From the NCBI RefSeq assembly GCF_964187635.1, contig NZ_CAXLMO010000015.1:1-64000 (forward strand): a DNA stretch of 64,000 nt, in the 5' to 3' direction. This DNA comes from Seribacter sulfatis (GTDB lineage: Bacteria > Verrucomicrobiota > Verrucomicrobiia > Opitutales > Seribacteraceae). The translations under genes and the position numbers were made by a program. This document shows positions 16,444 to 24,134 of the stretch, piece after piece. Each line of letters begins with the position of its first letter. Position 1 is the stretch's first letter. A model generated the notes under the pieces. That model saw nothing but the letters and a program-made list of their open reading frames with translations. It did not search any database and had not been told where the DNA came from.

Positions 16444-17706
16444 TTAATTAGGATAATGAAAACTGGCCTGTGAACAATTTCCAAAGTTTGCCCCGTGTAA
16501 CGCCTTTGGTTTTGCGCCCTCTAATTCGGTATCAAGAATCATCAAACGCATTTTCCCTTTAGAAGATCGTTCCGTATAAATAATATGCCTTCCATCATTT
16601 AACCAAACCGATTGTAGTCCATGGCTCACTCCTTTGGTCAGTTGTCTACTTTTTCTAGAATTAAAACTGTATTCAAATATTTGAAACCCACCCCCCACTG
16701 CTGCTGTAAAACTAATTTTGGAGGAATCGATGGGATTCCAAGAAGCTTCGGTACAATGAGAACTCACATTAGTTGAGATCCGAGTGAGGGAACCTGTGGA
16801 AAGAGAGAGTTCATATAGTTGAGGTTTTCCTCGGCTATCTGATGTCACAATCATACGGCGCCCGTCCGAAGACCAGCAAGGTCCGGATTCATTACTCTTA
16901 TTCTTGGTCAATCTTTTTGGCTTTGATCCAGGATTAGGTGCAATCCAAACCTCCGGGTTACCGGTGCTCGAGAGAATCAATGCAACTTGCGAGTTTTTAG
17001 GGTTTTGTACCGCACTTAAATTACTGCCACGATAATTCGCAATTGTACGAATTTTTCGAGATTCCAAATCAAGATAAAAAATATTGTTAAACAACTGACG
17101 ATTACTGGTAAAAAAAATGCCTTGCCCTTTATTACCCCAACTCGCGTTAAAAGTAATTTTTTTAAAATTAGTATTAGGTCGACTCGTAGACATCAGCGCA
17201 TTGGAAACAAATATTTCCTTATATCCAGATAAGTTGGATAAATAAGAAATTTTTCCGGCAAAAAAGCCTGGGGTTTTTAATAAAAGGTTTACCACCTTAT
17301 CACATCCTCTAAGTAAAGCATCATCGATTGAATCTCCCCCTGAAGCTAAAGTTTTCATTATTCTCGGAGGACTGCCGGACTGAATGGTAATGCCAACTTG
17401 ATTCCCTCCTTTTGCCGAAAATGTAATACTGTATTGACTTTCTTTTGGATGACTTAACCGAAACCCACCATGCAAAGAAAAGGCTTTTTGGATGAGCGGA
17501 ACCAAGGTGGAAGAGGTCGATCCGAGATCGACTGCTATTTGCTTCCGAGCGAGATCTGATTCGATACCGGGAAGGAGTATCTTGTTTCCACTCTGTGCAG
17601 ACAAAGAAGAAGATGTGCAAACCATCGCACTCAACATTAAAATTACCAAAGAAGAAAAAGAAGTTCTTCGCAAATTATTTATCCAATCATCCATATCCAC
17701 ATTCAT
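16444..17706 (-). CDS. TolB-like periplasmic beta-propeller protein
   Basis: From the ATG at 17706 the product has 420 residues with a late signal segment (SSLVILMLSAMVCTSSSLSA). The N-terminal domain resembles TolB (LVPLIQKAFSLHGGF, DDALLRGCDKVVNLLL, then FFAGKISYLSNLSGYKEIFV). A propeller of PD40 blades follows, each with a pattern like GPCWSSDGRRMIVTSDSRGK-P-Q-L-Y. TolB works with Pal and the TolQRA motor at the outer membrane. No tol or pal gene is adjacent, so the exact role is uncertain and it may be a TolB paralogue. A second ATG at 17694 is an alternative start. Confidence 0.78.
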   Translation of the reverse strand: MNVDMDDWINNLRRTSFSSLVILMLSAMVCTSSSLSAQSGNKILLPGIESDLARKQIAVDLGSTSSTLVPLIQKAFSLHGGFRLSHPKESQYSITFSAKGGNQVGITIQSGSPPRIMKTLASGGDSIDDALLRGCDKVVNLLLKTPGFFAGKISYLSNLSGYKEIFVSNALMSTSRPNTNFKKITFNASWGNKGQGIFFTSNRQLFNNIFYLDLESRKIRTIANYRGSNLSAVQNPKNSQVALILSSTGNPEVWIAPNPGSKPKRLTKNKSNESGPCWSSDGRRMIVTSDSRGKPQLYELSLSTGSLTRISTNVSSHCTEASWNPIDSSKISFTAAVGGGFQIFEYSFNSRKSRQLTKGVSHGLQSVWLNDGRHIIYTERSSKGKMRLMILDTELEGAKPKALHGANFGNCSQASFHYPN

Positions 17707-17858
17707 GATTCTATGATTCAATAAAATTCTTACTCTCAGCAAGTTCAAAAGAGTATTTTGACTATAATTTTGATTGTGAGAAAGAATAAATGCTCACTTT
17801 TAAATAACTTTTCATTTACTCGAACAAACACTTACTCCATTATAGGTTCTTTTGAATT

Positions 17859-18923
17859 ATGTCCGAACAACTTATTACCGACCTTCTCAAGCAAGTTAAT
17901 TATCCTGGATTTAGCAGGGATATCGTCTCTTTTGGTCTCATCCAGGAAACGCGTTTCGAAGATGGACAAGCCTTTGTGAAGGTTGAAATCAGTACCGCGG
18001 ATCCAACCCTGCCAAAAGTCCTTAAAGGCGAGATTGAAAACAAGCTCATCCAGGAAGAGTCAATACAGGGAGTAGATATTCAGATTATAGTTAAGAAACC
18101 TGCTGTTGATCGATCAACAAATGCAGAGAATAAGGAAAGTGCAGTACTCCCAGGGGTTAAAAAAATTGTTGCAATAGCGAGCGGTAAAGGCGGCGTTGGA
18201 AAATCAACTATGGCAGTCAACTTGGCCTGCTCTATTGAACAAATTTTATCCAAAGACTCCTCTGCACCAATTAAAATAGGCTTAATGGATTGTGATGTTT
18301 ATGGACCGTCAATTCCACTCCTGATTGGAGCCTCAGGACAACCAAAGGCTTTGGGAGATAACTTAATTGCTCCCATCGAAAGTTATGGAATTAAGGTAAT
18401 GTCGATGGGATTACTCGTGGATGAAGAAACACCCGTTGTCTGGCGCGGACCCATGGTAATGAAGACAATTCAACAATTTGCCGCTAATGTAGATTGGGGA
18501 GAACTCGACTTACTCTTAATCGATTTACCTCCCGGCACGGGAGATGCACAACTTTCCATCGCTCAGGTGATGCCACTCGATGGAGTGGTCATCATTACTA
18601 CCCCACAAAAAGCGGCGGTAGATGTTGCCCGAAGAGGTGCAAGAATGTTTGAAAAAGTAAATGTTCCCATTCTCGGAGTGATTGAAAATATGAGTTTTCT
18701 TCTCAACGAAGAAAGCAAAGAGAAGTCCTATCTATTTGGTAAGGGAGGGGGCCCTATGACAGCACAAGCACTTTCAACTGCATTTCTTGGAGAAGTTCCC
18801 CTACACGAAGAAATAAGAATGGGGGGGGATCACGGGCTTCCTATTGTCGTTTCTAACCCCGATCACTTTGCAAGCAAAGCAATTACGATTGTGGCGAAAG
18901 AAATACTCTCGATTTTAAACTGA
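17859..18923 (+). CDS. mrp: Mrp/ApbC-type P-loop ATPase with N-terminal MIP18 domain
   Basis: The 354-residue protein has an N-terminal MIP18/DUF59 domain (residues 1-80) and a MinD/Mrp ATPase. The ATPase shows a deviant Walker A (SGKGGVGKST, about 108-117), then LMDCDVYGPSIP and LLIDLPPGTGDAQLS. This family delivers Fe-S clusters to apoproteins. Most bacterial Mrp proteins carry a CxxC after GVxENMS that binds the cluster at the dimer interface. Here the stretch reads GVIENMSFLLNEESKEKSYL and has no cysteine. Either cluster binding is lost, or this is a CxxC-less subgroup with another role. Divergent from the TolB-like gene. Confidence 0.92.
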   Translation: MSEQLITDLLKQVNYPGFSRDIVSFGLIQETRFEDGQAFVKVEISTADPTLPKVLKGEIENKLIQEESIQGVDIQIIVKKPAVDRSTNAENKESAVLPGVKKIVAIASGKGGVGKSTMAVNLACSIEQILSKDSSAPIKIGLMDCDVYGPSIPLLIGASGQPKALGDNLIAPIESYGIKVMSMGLLVDEETPVVWRGPMVMKTIQQFAANVDWGELDLLLIDLPPGTGDAQLSIAQVMPLDGVVIITTPQKAAVDVARRGARMFEKVNVPILGVIENMSFLLNEESKEKSYLFGKGGGPMTAQALSTAFLGEVPLHEEIRMGGDHGLPIVVSNPDHFASKAITIVAKEILSILN

Positions 18924-18949
18924 GCGAGAAAACAGCTAGAAGAGGAGGA

Positions 18950-19120
18950 TTAGCTCTTAATTTCTTTGTGCAAAGTATGCTTCCGCATAAAACGGTTGTA
19001 TTTCATTTTCTCAACCGGATCGCTTTGTAGCTTCTTATTACGGGAAGCCATGTATCGGGAAGGTTGTTTACCCTCTTTACGTGCAACTGTGCATTCAAGT
19101 ATGATAGTATCTCTTGCCAT
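18950..19120 (-). CDS. rpmG: 50S ribosomal protein L33
   Basis: The ATG at 19120 gives 56 residues, MARDTIILECTVARKEGKQP followed by SRYMASRNKK and ending DPVEKMKYNRFMRKHTLHKE. This is the L33 fold pattern (Y-x-[TS]-x-[KR]-N-K-K, then K-[KM]-x-[RK]-x-x-[RK]-x-H-x-x-x-K-E). Only one cysteine is present, so this is the zinc-free form. An ATG five codons upstream also lies in frame but does not fit the family. The usual partner rpmB is not nearby. Confidence 0.9.
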   Translation of the reverse strand: MARDTIILECTVARKEGKQPSRYMASRNKKLQSDPVEKMKYNRFMRKHTLHKEIKS

Positions 19121-19246
19121 AGTGTTGAAGATCATGTCTAAATAACCGAGGGTGGCAATGAAAAATTTAAGGTTTATGAATTACAAATTGCTGAAAAAAA
19201 ATTTTTAGGATTTGCAAATTCAGCCTAGAATAACCATCCTTTGCTA

Positions 19247-19801
19247 ATGGAAACTTCATCAAGCGATCATGTGAATTCTGAAAATTTACACCGAGAAATG
19301 CAACTTCGGCGTGAAAATGAATCTTCTCTTGAAGTCCCCGAAGTTGGAAATGAAAGCTCTGAGAAAGTCACAAAAGCACCTGACCCAATTCATCTCTCGG
19401 GGTCGTTGGCACAGGATGAAACTCTTGAACAACAAACACAAACCTCTCACCCAGGCATCCCTCTTGAAAGTGTAGATAATGTGGACGATGCCGGTCTTGA
19501 CAGCACAAGGAATCCCGATTGGGAAGTGGTTAAACCAACTGATTTACCCAACGAACCAAAACCAAGCCAATTTCACAATGATCGATACTGGGATGAAAGA
19601 AGCCTGGATCGTGAACTTCAAGATAAAGACCTACAGCAGGAATTGATTGATCAGGAAATGGAAGACTTTAATAAGGCAGCCGAGAGAGGCGAAGATTTTA
19701 GCAGACCCAATTCGAATGAAGTACTCGATCCTTACTACCAAAGCGGTTCCGACTCCTCAGAACCCCCTTCTGCTGGAAATAGCCTAGACTCCTTTATTTA
19801 A
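19247..19801 (+). CDS. Acidic low-complexity protein of unknown function
   Basis: The ATG at 19247 is preferred over a TTG two codons earlier. The roughly 184-residue product is very rich in Glu, Asp, Ser, Asn and Pro and has no hydrophobic segment. A predicted helix (YWDERSLDRELQDKDLQQEL) is its only ordered-looking part. It is likely a disordered cytoplasmic protein and I recognise no family. The DUF971 gene starts 1 bp after its stop, so the two are probably translated together. Confidence 0.6.
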   Translation: METSSSDHVNSENLHREMQLRRENESSLEVPEVGNESSEKVTKAPDPIHLSGSLAQDETLEQQTQTSHPGIPLESVDNVDDAGLDSTRNPDWEVVKPTDLPNEPKPSQFHNDRYWDERSLDRELQDKDLQQELIDQEMEDFNKAAERGEDFSRPNSNEVLDPYYQSGSDSSEPPSAGNSLDSFI

Positions 19802-19802
19802 A

Positions 19803-20117
19803 ATGCATTCATCCCCTAGTCGGATTGATGTAATTGGAAATACTCTTGCTCTCCAATGGCCTAACGGAGAAGAAAGCTTCATTGAGGCACCTCTCCTGCG
19901 CACTCAATCACCCAGTGCAGAAAACAAAGGAGAGACTGATATTTTTGGACAGGTTAGTGGTGGCCAAGTAAAAACTGAATACCCGAACATTAAGATTATA
20001 AAAGTCTCAACCATCGGAAATTACGCCATTCGAATACTATTTTCTGATGGTCATTCTACCGGAATCTATTCCTGGGAATACCTCCAAAAATTAGCAAGTC
20101 TTAGTCACAATTCCTGA
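19803..20117 (+). CDS. DUF971 domain protein
   Basis: The 104-residue product ends YAIRILFSDGHSTGIYSWEY-LQKL, the signature of DUF971 (the fold also found at the N-terminus of gamma-butyrobetaine hydroxylase). The start, IDVIGNTLALQWPNGEESFI, matches the domain's first strand pair. A DUF971 domain is often fused to or encoded near Mrp-type Fe-S ATPases; here mrp lies 0.9 kb upstream on the same strand, with only rpmG (opposite strand) and the acidic protein between. A role in Fe-S assembly is possible by association only. Confidence 0.85.
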   Translation: MHSSPSRIDVIGNTLALQWPNGEESFIEAPLLRTQSPSAENKGETDIFGQVSGGQVKTEYPNIKIIKVSTIGNYAIRILFSDGHSTGIYSWEYLQKLASLSHNS

Positions 20118-20160
20118 TTATATTAGCCCATAAAAAAATTAGCAGGGCGAACAGAGAATA

Positions 20161-20940
20161 TTAAGCAAGTCCCCTATTACTTTTCTCGGTAAATTGTATA
20201 ATTTCTTGGGTGATTTTTTCTTCGGCTAAATTAGATCCATTCTGCAAATGCTTAACTGCCTGCCTTCGGTTCAAATCACCGCGGTAGAGAACTTTGAATA
20301 CTCCCTTCGCAACATCCAAGTCAGTCTTTGCAAAGCCAGAGCGTTCCATCCCTACTTTATTTATTGAGCGAACTTCTGCCGGAGATCCATCGGCGAGCAT
20401 GAAAGGAGGAACATCCTGCACCAGTTTCGAACAAGCGGAAATCATACAATGCCTCCCCAATCGACAGAATTGATGTACGCCCACGCCCCAACCAATAGTA
20501 ACATGATCGTCTACCTCAACATGCCCACCAAGGGCAGATTGACTACTCATTACTAGGTGGTTACCGACTTTACAATCGTGGGCAATATGACTGTAAGCAA
20601 GAAACACATTTTCAGAACCAATCACAGTACAATCTTGACTACCTGTAGCAACATGGGCTGTTACATATTCACGGAAGATATTATTATCTCCAACCACTAA
20701 CTCAGGTTCCCCACCGGTGTACTTTAAATCATGAGTTAATCCTCCAATTAATGCATAAGGATAAACTTCATTATTCTTACCCAATGTCGCTTTACCCTCA
20801 ACTGTTGCATGATGCCGAATAATCGTACCATCTCCCACAACTGCGGATTTACCAATTAATGCAAATGCTTCCACGATCACATCCTGACCGAGCTGAGCTC
20901 CTTCTTCAACGATAGCAAGTGGATGAACCAATGTGGCCAT
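20161..20940 (-). CDS. lpxA: UDP-N-acetylglucosamine acyltransferase LpxA
   Basis: The 259-residue length is typical. The chain is a left-handed beta-helix of hexapeptide repeats (IVEAFALIGKSAVVGDGTII). The catalytic His is residue 121 in HIAHDCKVGNH, and VHQFCRLGRHCMI matches the acyl-binding region. It transfers a 3-hydroxyacyl chain from acyl carrier protein to UDP-GlcNAc, the first step of lipid A synthesis. Its ATG follows the lpxC-fabZ stop codon with no base between, so LpxC, FabZ and LpxA are made from one message. Confidence 0.97.
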   Translation of the reverse strand: MATLVHPLAIVEEGAQLGQDVIVEAFALIGKSAVVGDGTIIRHHATVEGKATLGKNNEVYPYALIGGLTHDLKYTGGEPELVVGDNNIFREYVTAHVATGSQDCTVIGSENVFLAYSHIAHDCKVGNHLVMSSQSALGGHVEVDDHVTIGWGVGVHQFCRLGRHCMISACSKLVQDVPPFMLADGSPAEVRSINKVGMERSGFAKTDLDVAKGVFKVLYRGDLNRRQAVKHLQNGSNLAEEKITQEIIQFTEKSNRGLA

Positions 20941-22278
20941 TTAACTTCCTTCCCCCGCATCTACAATTGAAAACATAAGCTTTGCGGATGAAACTGCCTT
21001 CTCATTCACTTTACATTCAACGCTTGCAGTTGCCAATTTGTTCCCCCTTACCTTTTCTAAAGTAGCGGTTATGACAAGTTGATCTCCCGGGACAACCGGT
21101 TTTCTAAATTTAACCTTATCTGCACTCATGAAAAACGCCACTTTACCTTCCGAAGAACTTCGACGTAATAGTAAAATGCCAGCAGCTTGTGCCATTGCTT
21201 CTAATTGAAGTACTCCAGGCATCACAGGATGCCCAGGGAAATGTCCGGTAAAAAAGGGCTCATTGATACTCACATTTTTGATTCCAACCAAAACTTCATT
21301 ACCTTCAATTGAAATTACCCGGTCAATCATTACAAAAGGAAAACGATGGGGCAAAACATCGAGGATACGTCGAATATCTAATTCGGTCTCTTCTGGAAGA
21401 ACCACGGATTTATTATTTTTCTTTTCAGAAACAACTTTCCCTTCTCGCTCCATCCTTTCCCCGATCTTTTTTGTTAAATCTGAATTCAGAGAATGGCCCG
21501 GCCGAACCGCAATTATATGAGCTTTAATAGGTTTTCCTAATAAAGCGAGATCGCCAACAATATCTAAAATTTTATGACGGACAAATTCATCCTCAAATCG
21601 AAGGGGTTCCTTCGAAAGAATCTTATCTCCCTTGATTACAATTGCACTGTCAAGACTTCCCCCACGAATTTTCCCCAATTTAAGTAATTCTTCTATATCT
21701 TCGTAGACGGTAAATGTTCGGGCAGGTGCAATCTGAGCAACAAAGGTCTCAGGATCCAAATCAATCGATAGATGCTGTACGTGACTGCCACGATCATCCG
21801 CAGAGGTACATGTAATACGAAAACCGTCATAAGGAAGAGCAATCATTGAACGATTCCCTGAGGTCACAGAAAGCGGTTCAGGTAAGGTATAATACTCCCT
21901 TTCCGCATTTTGCTCTACTGGTTCTGCTTCTAAGACAAGATTGACAAAGGGACGGCATGAACCGTCCAATATAGGGGGTTCACTTGCATCTAGTTCAATG
22001 ATTGCATTATCTACTCCACAACCTGCAAGGGCACTCAAAACATGCTCTATTGTATGGACCTTTGCATTTCCATTTGAAATTGTCGTACTTCTAACCAGTT
22101 CAGTAACATTACAGGACAATGGAATAATTTCAGGCTTTCCAAATAGATCAACTCGTCGAAAGACAAAACCTTGGTTTTCTTCCGCCGGTTTAATGGTAAG
22201 ATTAACTTCTTCTCCAGTGTGAAGAGATTTTCCCTTTATTGAACGCTCATTTCGGATAGTTCTTTGTTTTGCAGGCAT
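20941..22278 (-). CDS. Bifunctional LpxC-FabZ: deacetylase plus hydroxyacyl-ACP dehydratase
   Basis: The 445-residue chain fuses two enzymes. Residues 1-285 are LpxC: HTGEEVNLTI, IEHVLSALAGCGVDN (Zn ligand His79) and HKILDIVGDLALLG (His235, Asp239), with His254 in the catalytic position. It deacetylates UDP-3-O-acyl-GlcNAc, the committed lipid A step. Residues 295-445 are FabZ: LPHRFPFVMIDRV and GHFPGHPVMPGVLQLEAMAQ (catalytic His346, Glu360), which dehydrates 3-hydroxyacyl-ACP. Both enzymes meet at the 3-hydroxyacyl-ACP pool shared by fatty acid and lipid A synthesis. This fusion is known from Bacteroidetes and some other phyla. lpxA follows without a gap. Confidence 0.96.
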   Translation of the reverse strand: MPAKQRTIRNERSIKGKSLHTGEEVNLTIKPAEENQGFVFRRVDLFGKPEIIPLSCNVTELVRSTTISNGNAKVHTIEHVLSALAGCGVDNAIIELDASEPPILDGSCRPFVNLVLEAEPVEQNAEREYYTLPEPLSVTSGNRSMIALPYDGFRITCTSADDRGSHVQHLSIDLDPETFVAQIAPARTFTVYEDIEELLKLGKIRGGSLDSAIVIKGDKILSKEPLRFEDEFVRHKILDIVGDLALLGKPIKAHIIAVRPGHSLNSDLTKKIGERMEREGKVVSEKKNNKSVVLPEETELDIRRILDVLPHRFPFVMIDRVISIEGNEVLVGIKNVSINEPFFTGHFPGHPVMPGVLQLEAMAQAAGILLLRRSSSEGKVAFFMSADKVKFRKPVVPGDQLVITATLEKVRGNKLATASVECKVNEKAVSSAKLMFSIVDAGEGS

Positions 22279-22381
22279 ATAGAGTGGAATTTCTAAAACA
22301 AGCCTGACTTTCTGTAAAGAAGGAACATATTTTCGATGCTTGCGAAAATCTAAAAAATGTAGATAAACGACATTCTATCCT

Positions 22382-22546
22382 ATGAAAAAACAGACTTTGT
22401 CAAAGCGATGGAAGAAAGAATATTACCGAATGGTGGACGGTATTGTTCGATCTCATGCGATACAAAAAAATTTAATGAGGCTAGTATATTTAATCTGTTT
22501 TATTACGACTGTGATTCTTGCCTCACTATTATATCTTAACTCGTAA
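22382..22546 (+). CDS. Small membrane peptide of 54 residues
   Basis: Between the divergent lpxC-fabZ start and the LRR gene's end, an ATG at 22382 opens 54 codons ending TAA. The product has a strongly basic N-terminus (MKKQTLSKRWKKEYYRM) and then a hydrophobic helix (LVYLICFITTVILASLLYL). This fits a single-pass inner-membrane peptide with its positive N-terminus inside. No family is recognised and no strong Shine-Dalgarno is seen. It is the only frame in the 276-bp gap that looks coding, and it would share a divergent promoter region with lpxC-fabZ. Confidence 0.5.
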   Translation: MKKQTLSKRWKKEYYRMVDGIVRSHAIQKNLMRLVYLICFITTVILASLLYLNS

Positions 22547-22554
22547 TCAAAATT

Positions 22555-24072
22555 TTATTTTTTGAGAAAAGGTAAGTCGTTTCGAAAAGAACCATTCATC
22601 AAAGATTTCTGCCAAGTTTGATACGCTTTTGCCTTCTCCGATTCATCTAAAGAAGAATCTTCCGCAAAATCAATCAATCTTAAATAACCATTTTCTTGGA
22701 GGTAGTGCCCAAGAGTACTATTCGAACGGGGATGGCCTATCATTGAAAAAACCAATTGTTCGGCTTCAATAACTCTTTTCTTTTGATTACCAGCGACTAA
22801 GAATACGCCAGACGAACGAATTTGGTTGAGTCGATCCTGAACAACCTGACTTTCTAGGTCCAGACAATTTCCAGAAAGTGAAAGGCGTTTTAAATTGTTA
22901 AGTGCGAGCAAAGGTTTTGCCGAGTGTATGAAATTATTGGATAGGGATAAAACTTGTAATTTATCGAATTCTGCGAGTGCTTGAAGAGTAACAATTTGGT
23001 TTCTTTGTAAACGAAGTTCTTTCAATGAAGTGAGTCCCTGAATTGCTCTCAAATCACAGATTCGGTTTTCCGCGAGGTACAAATGTTCAATTCTTGGTAA
23101 AACCTCGAGACCGTGGAGACTGTTGATGCGATTGTCAGAGAGAGAAAGCCTACTAATATTTTCGAAATTTCTCAGATTCCCAACACTTTCTAATTGGTTT
23201 CCTGATAAAAGAAGGATCTGTAGTCGTGGTAAATCATTCAGAGAATTAATTGATTTCAAAAGATTATCATAAAGATACAAATTTACTAATGTTGGGATTG
23301 ATTGTAATTCAGTTAATGGATCAGTATCCCTTTTTCCATTTCCACTTTCATCCGAAATGGGTTCACCAATATCATAAATTTTGTTCTTATTTTCATCCAC
23401 ATATCCCTCAATTCTTCCCAATTGATTTCCTTGCGCATAGAAACTAGTCAGATTCGCAAGTGTGCTTACTCCCTCCAAATCAATTAATGAATTCCCTGAC
23501 ACATCTAAGTGACGTAATTGACTAAGGTGTGAGATTCCCGAGAGACCCAGCAATCGATTATTAGCAAGTGATAACTCCTGAAGTTGCCAGGGTCCCCTTT
23601 TTAAACGTTCCATCAACTCTGATAAAGTCAGAATTAACGAAGCAACCTCGCTCTTGGGAGTTTTATAATCGGATAACTTGAGTTTAATTTGGCTAATTTC
23701 ATCCTGCATTTTGCGGATTGATAAGCCCACAAATGGAGATAAGTCTGCTATTTTATTTCCAGAAAGATCAAGCTTTCGCAAATGAGGTAAATCCGTTATC
23801 GGGGAAAGATCTTGGATTAAATTATCGCGAAGAACTAAAACCTTCAAATTCTTAGCTGCCTGCAGTCCAGTTAAATCCCTAATTTGGGCATTACTGAGTT
23901 CAAAATATTCTAACTTTTCGGCGACTAATTCGGATGTCAGCGAATCCCGGTCCACTCGCAAGGCTTTTGCCAGAGCCTTTTCAAGTAGAGGTTCTGGCAC
24001 AAAAAGTGGCTCTGCAAGTATAGCAAGAGGGAATAAAAGAAGGGAAATCCCTACCTTGAAAAGGAAAGACAT
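22555..24072 (-). CDS. Exported leucine-rich repeat protein with an inserted calcium-loop-like segment
   Basis: The ATG at 24072 begins a signal peptide (MSFLFKVGISLLLFPLAILA), giving 505 residues. About a dozen SDS22/internalin-like LRR units of 21-22 residues follow, e.g. LQELSLANNRLLGLSGISHL and LQILLLSGNQLESVGNLRN. The array is interrupted after GNQLGRIEGY by DENKNKIYDIGEP-ISDESGNGKRD, which looks like a pair of EF-hand or dockerin-type calcium loops. The protein probably sits in the periplasm or on the cell surface and binds other proteins. It is downstream of pyc on the same strand, 62 bp from that gene's start-side stop, and may share its transcript. Confidence 0.85.
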   Translation of the reverse strand: MSFLFKVGISLLLFPLAILAEPLFVPEPLLEKALAKALRVDRDSLTSELVAEKLEYFELSNAQIRDLTGLQAAKNLKVLVLRDNLIQDLSPITDLPHLRKLDLSGNKIADLSPFVGLSIRKMQDEISQIKLKLSDYKTPKSEVASLILTLSELMERLKRGPWQLQELSLANNRLLGLSGISHLSQLRHLDVSGNSLIDLEGVSTLANLTSFYAQGNQLGRIEGYVDENKNKIYDIGEPISDESGNGKRDTDPLTELQSIPTLVNLYLYDNLLKSINSLNDLPRLQILLLSGNQLESVGNLRNFENISRLSLSDNRINSLHGLEVLPRIEHLYLAENRICDLRAIQGLTSLKELRLQRNQIVTLQALAEFDKLQVLSLSNNFIHSAKPLLALNNLKRLSLSGNCLDLESQVVQDRLNQIRSSGVFLVAGNQKKRVIEAEQLVFSMIGHPRSNSTLGHYLQENGYLRLIDFAEDSSLDESEKAKAYQTWQKSLMNGSFRNDLPFLKK

Positions 24073-24134
24073 GGCTGTGTTAAAAAAACAAGTTATTTGC
24101 ACCTGTTTAATAATCGACCGGTCAATTGAATTCT

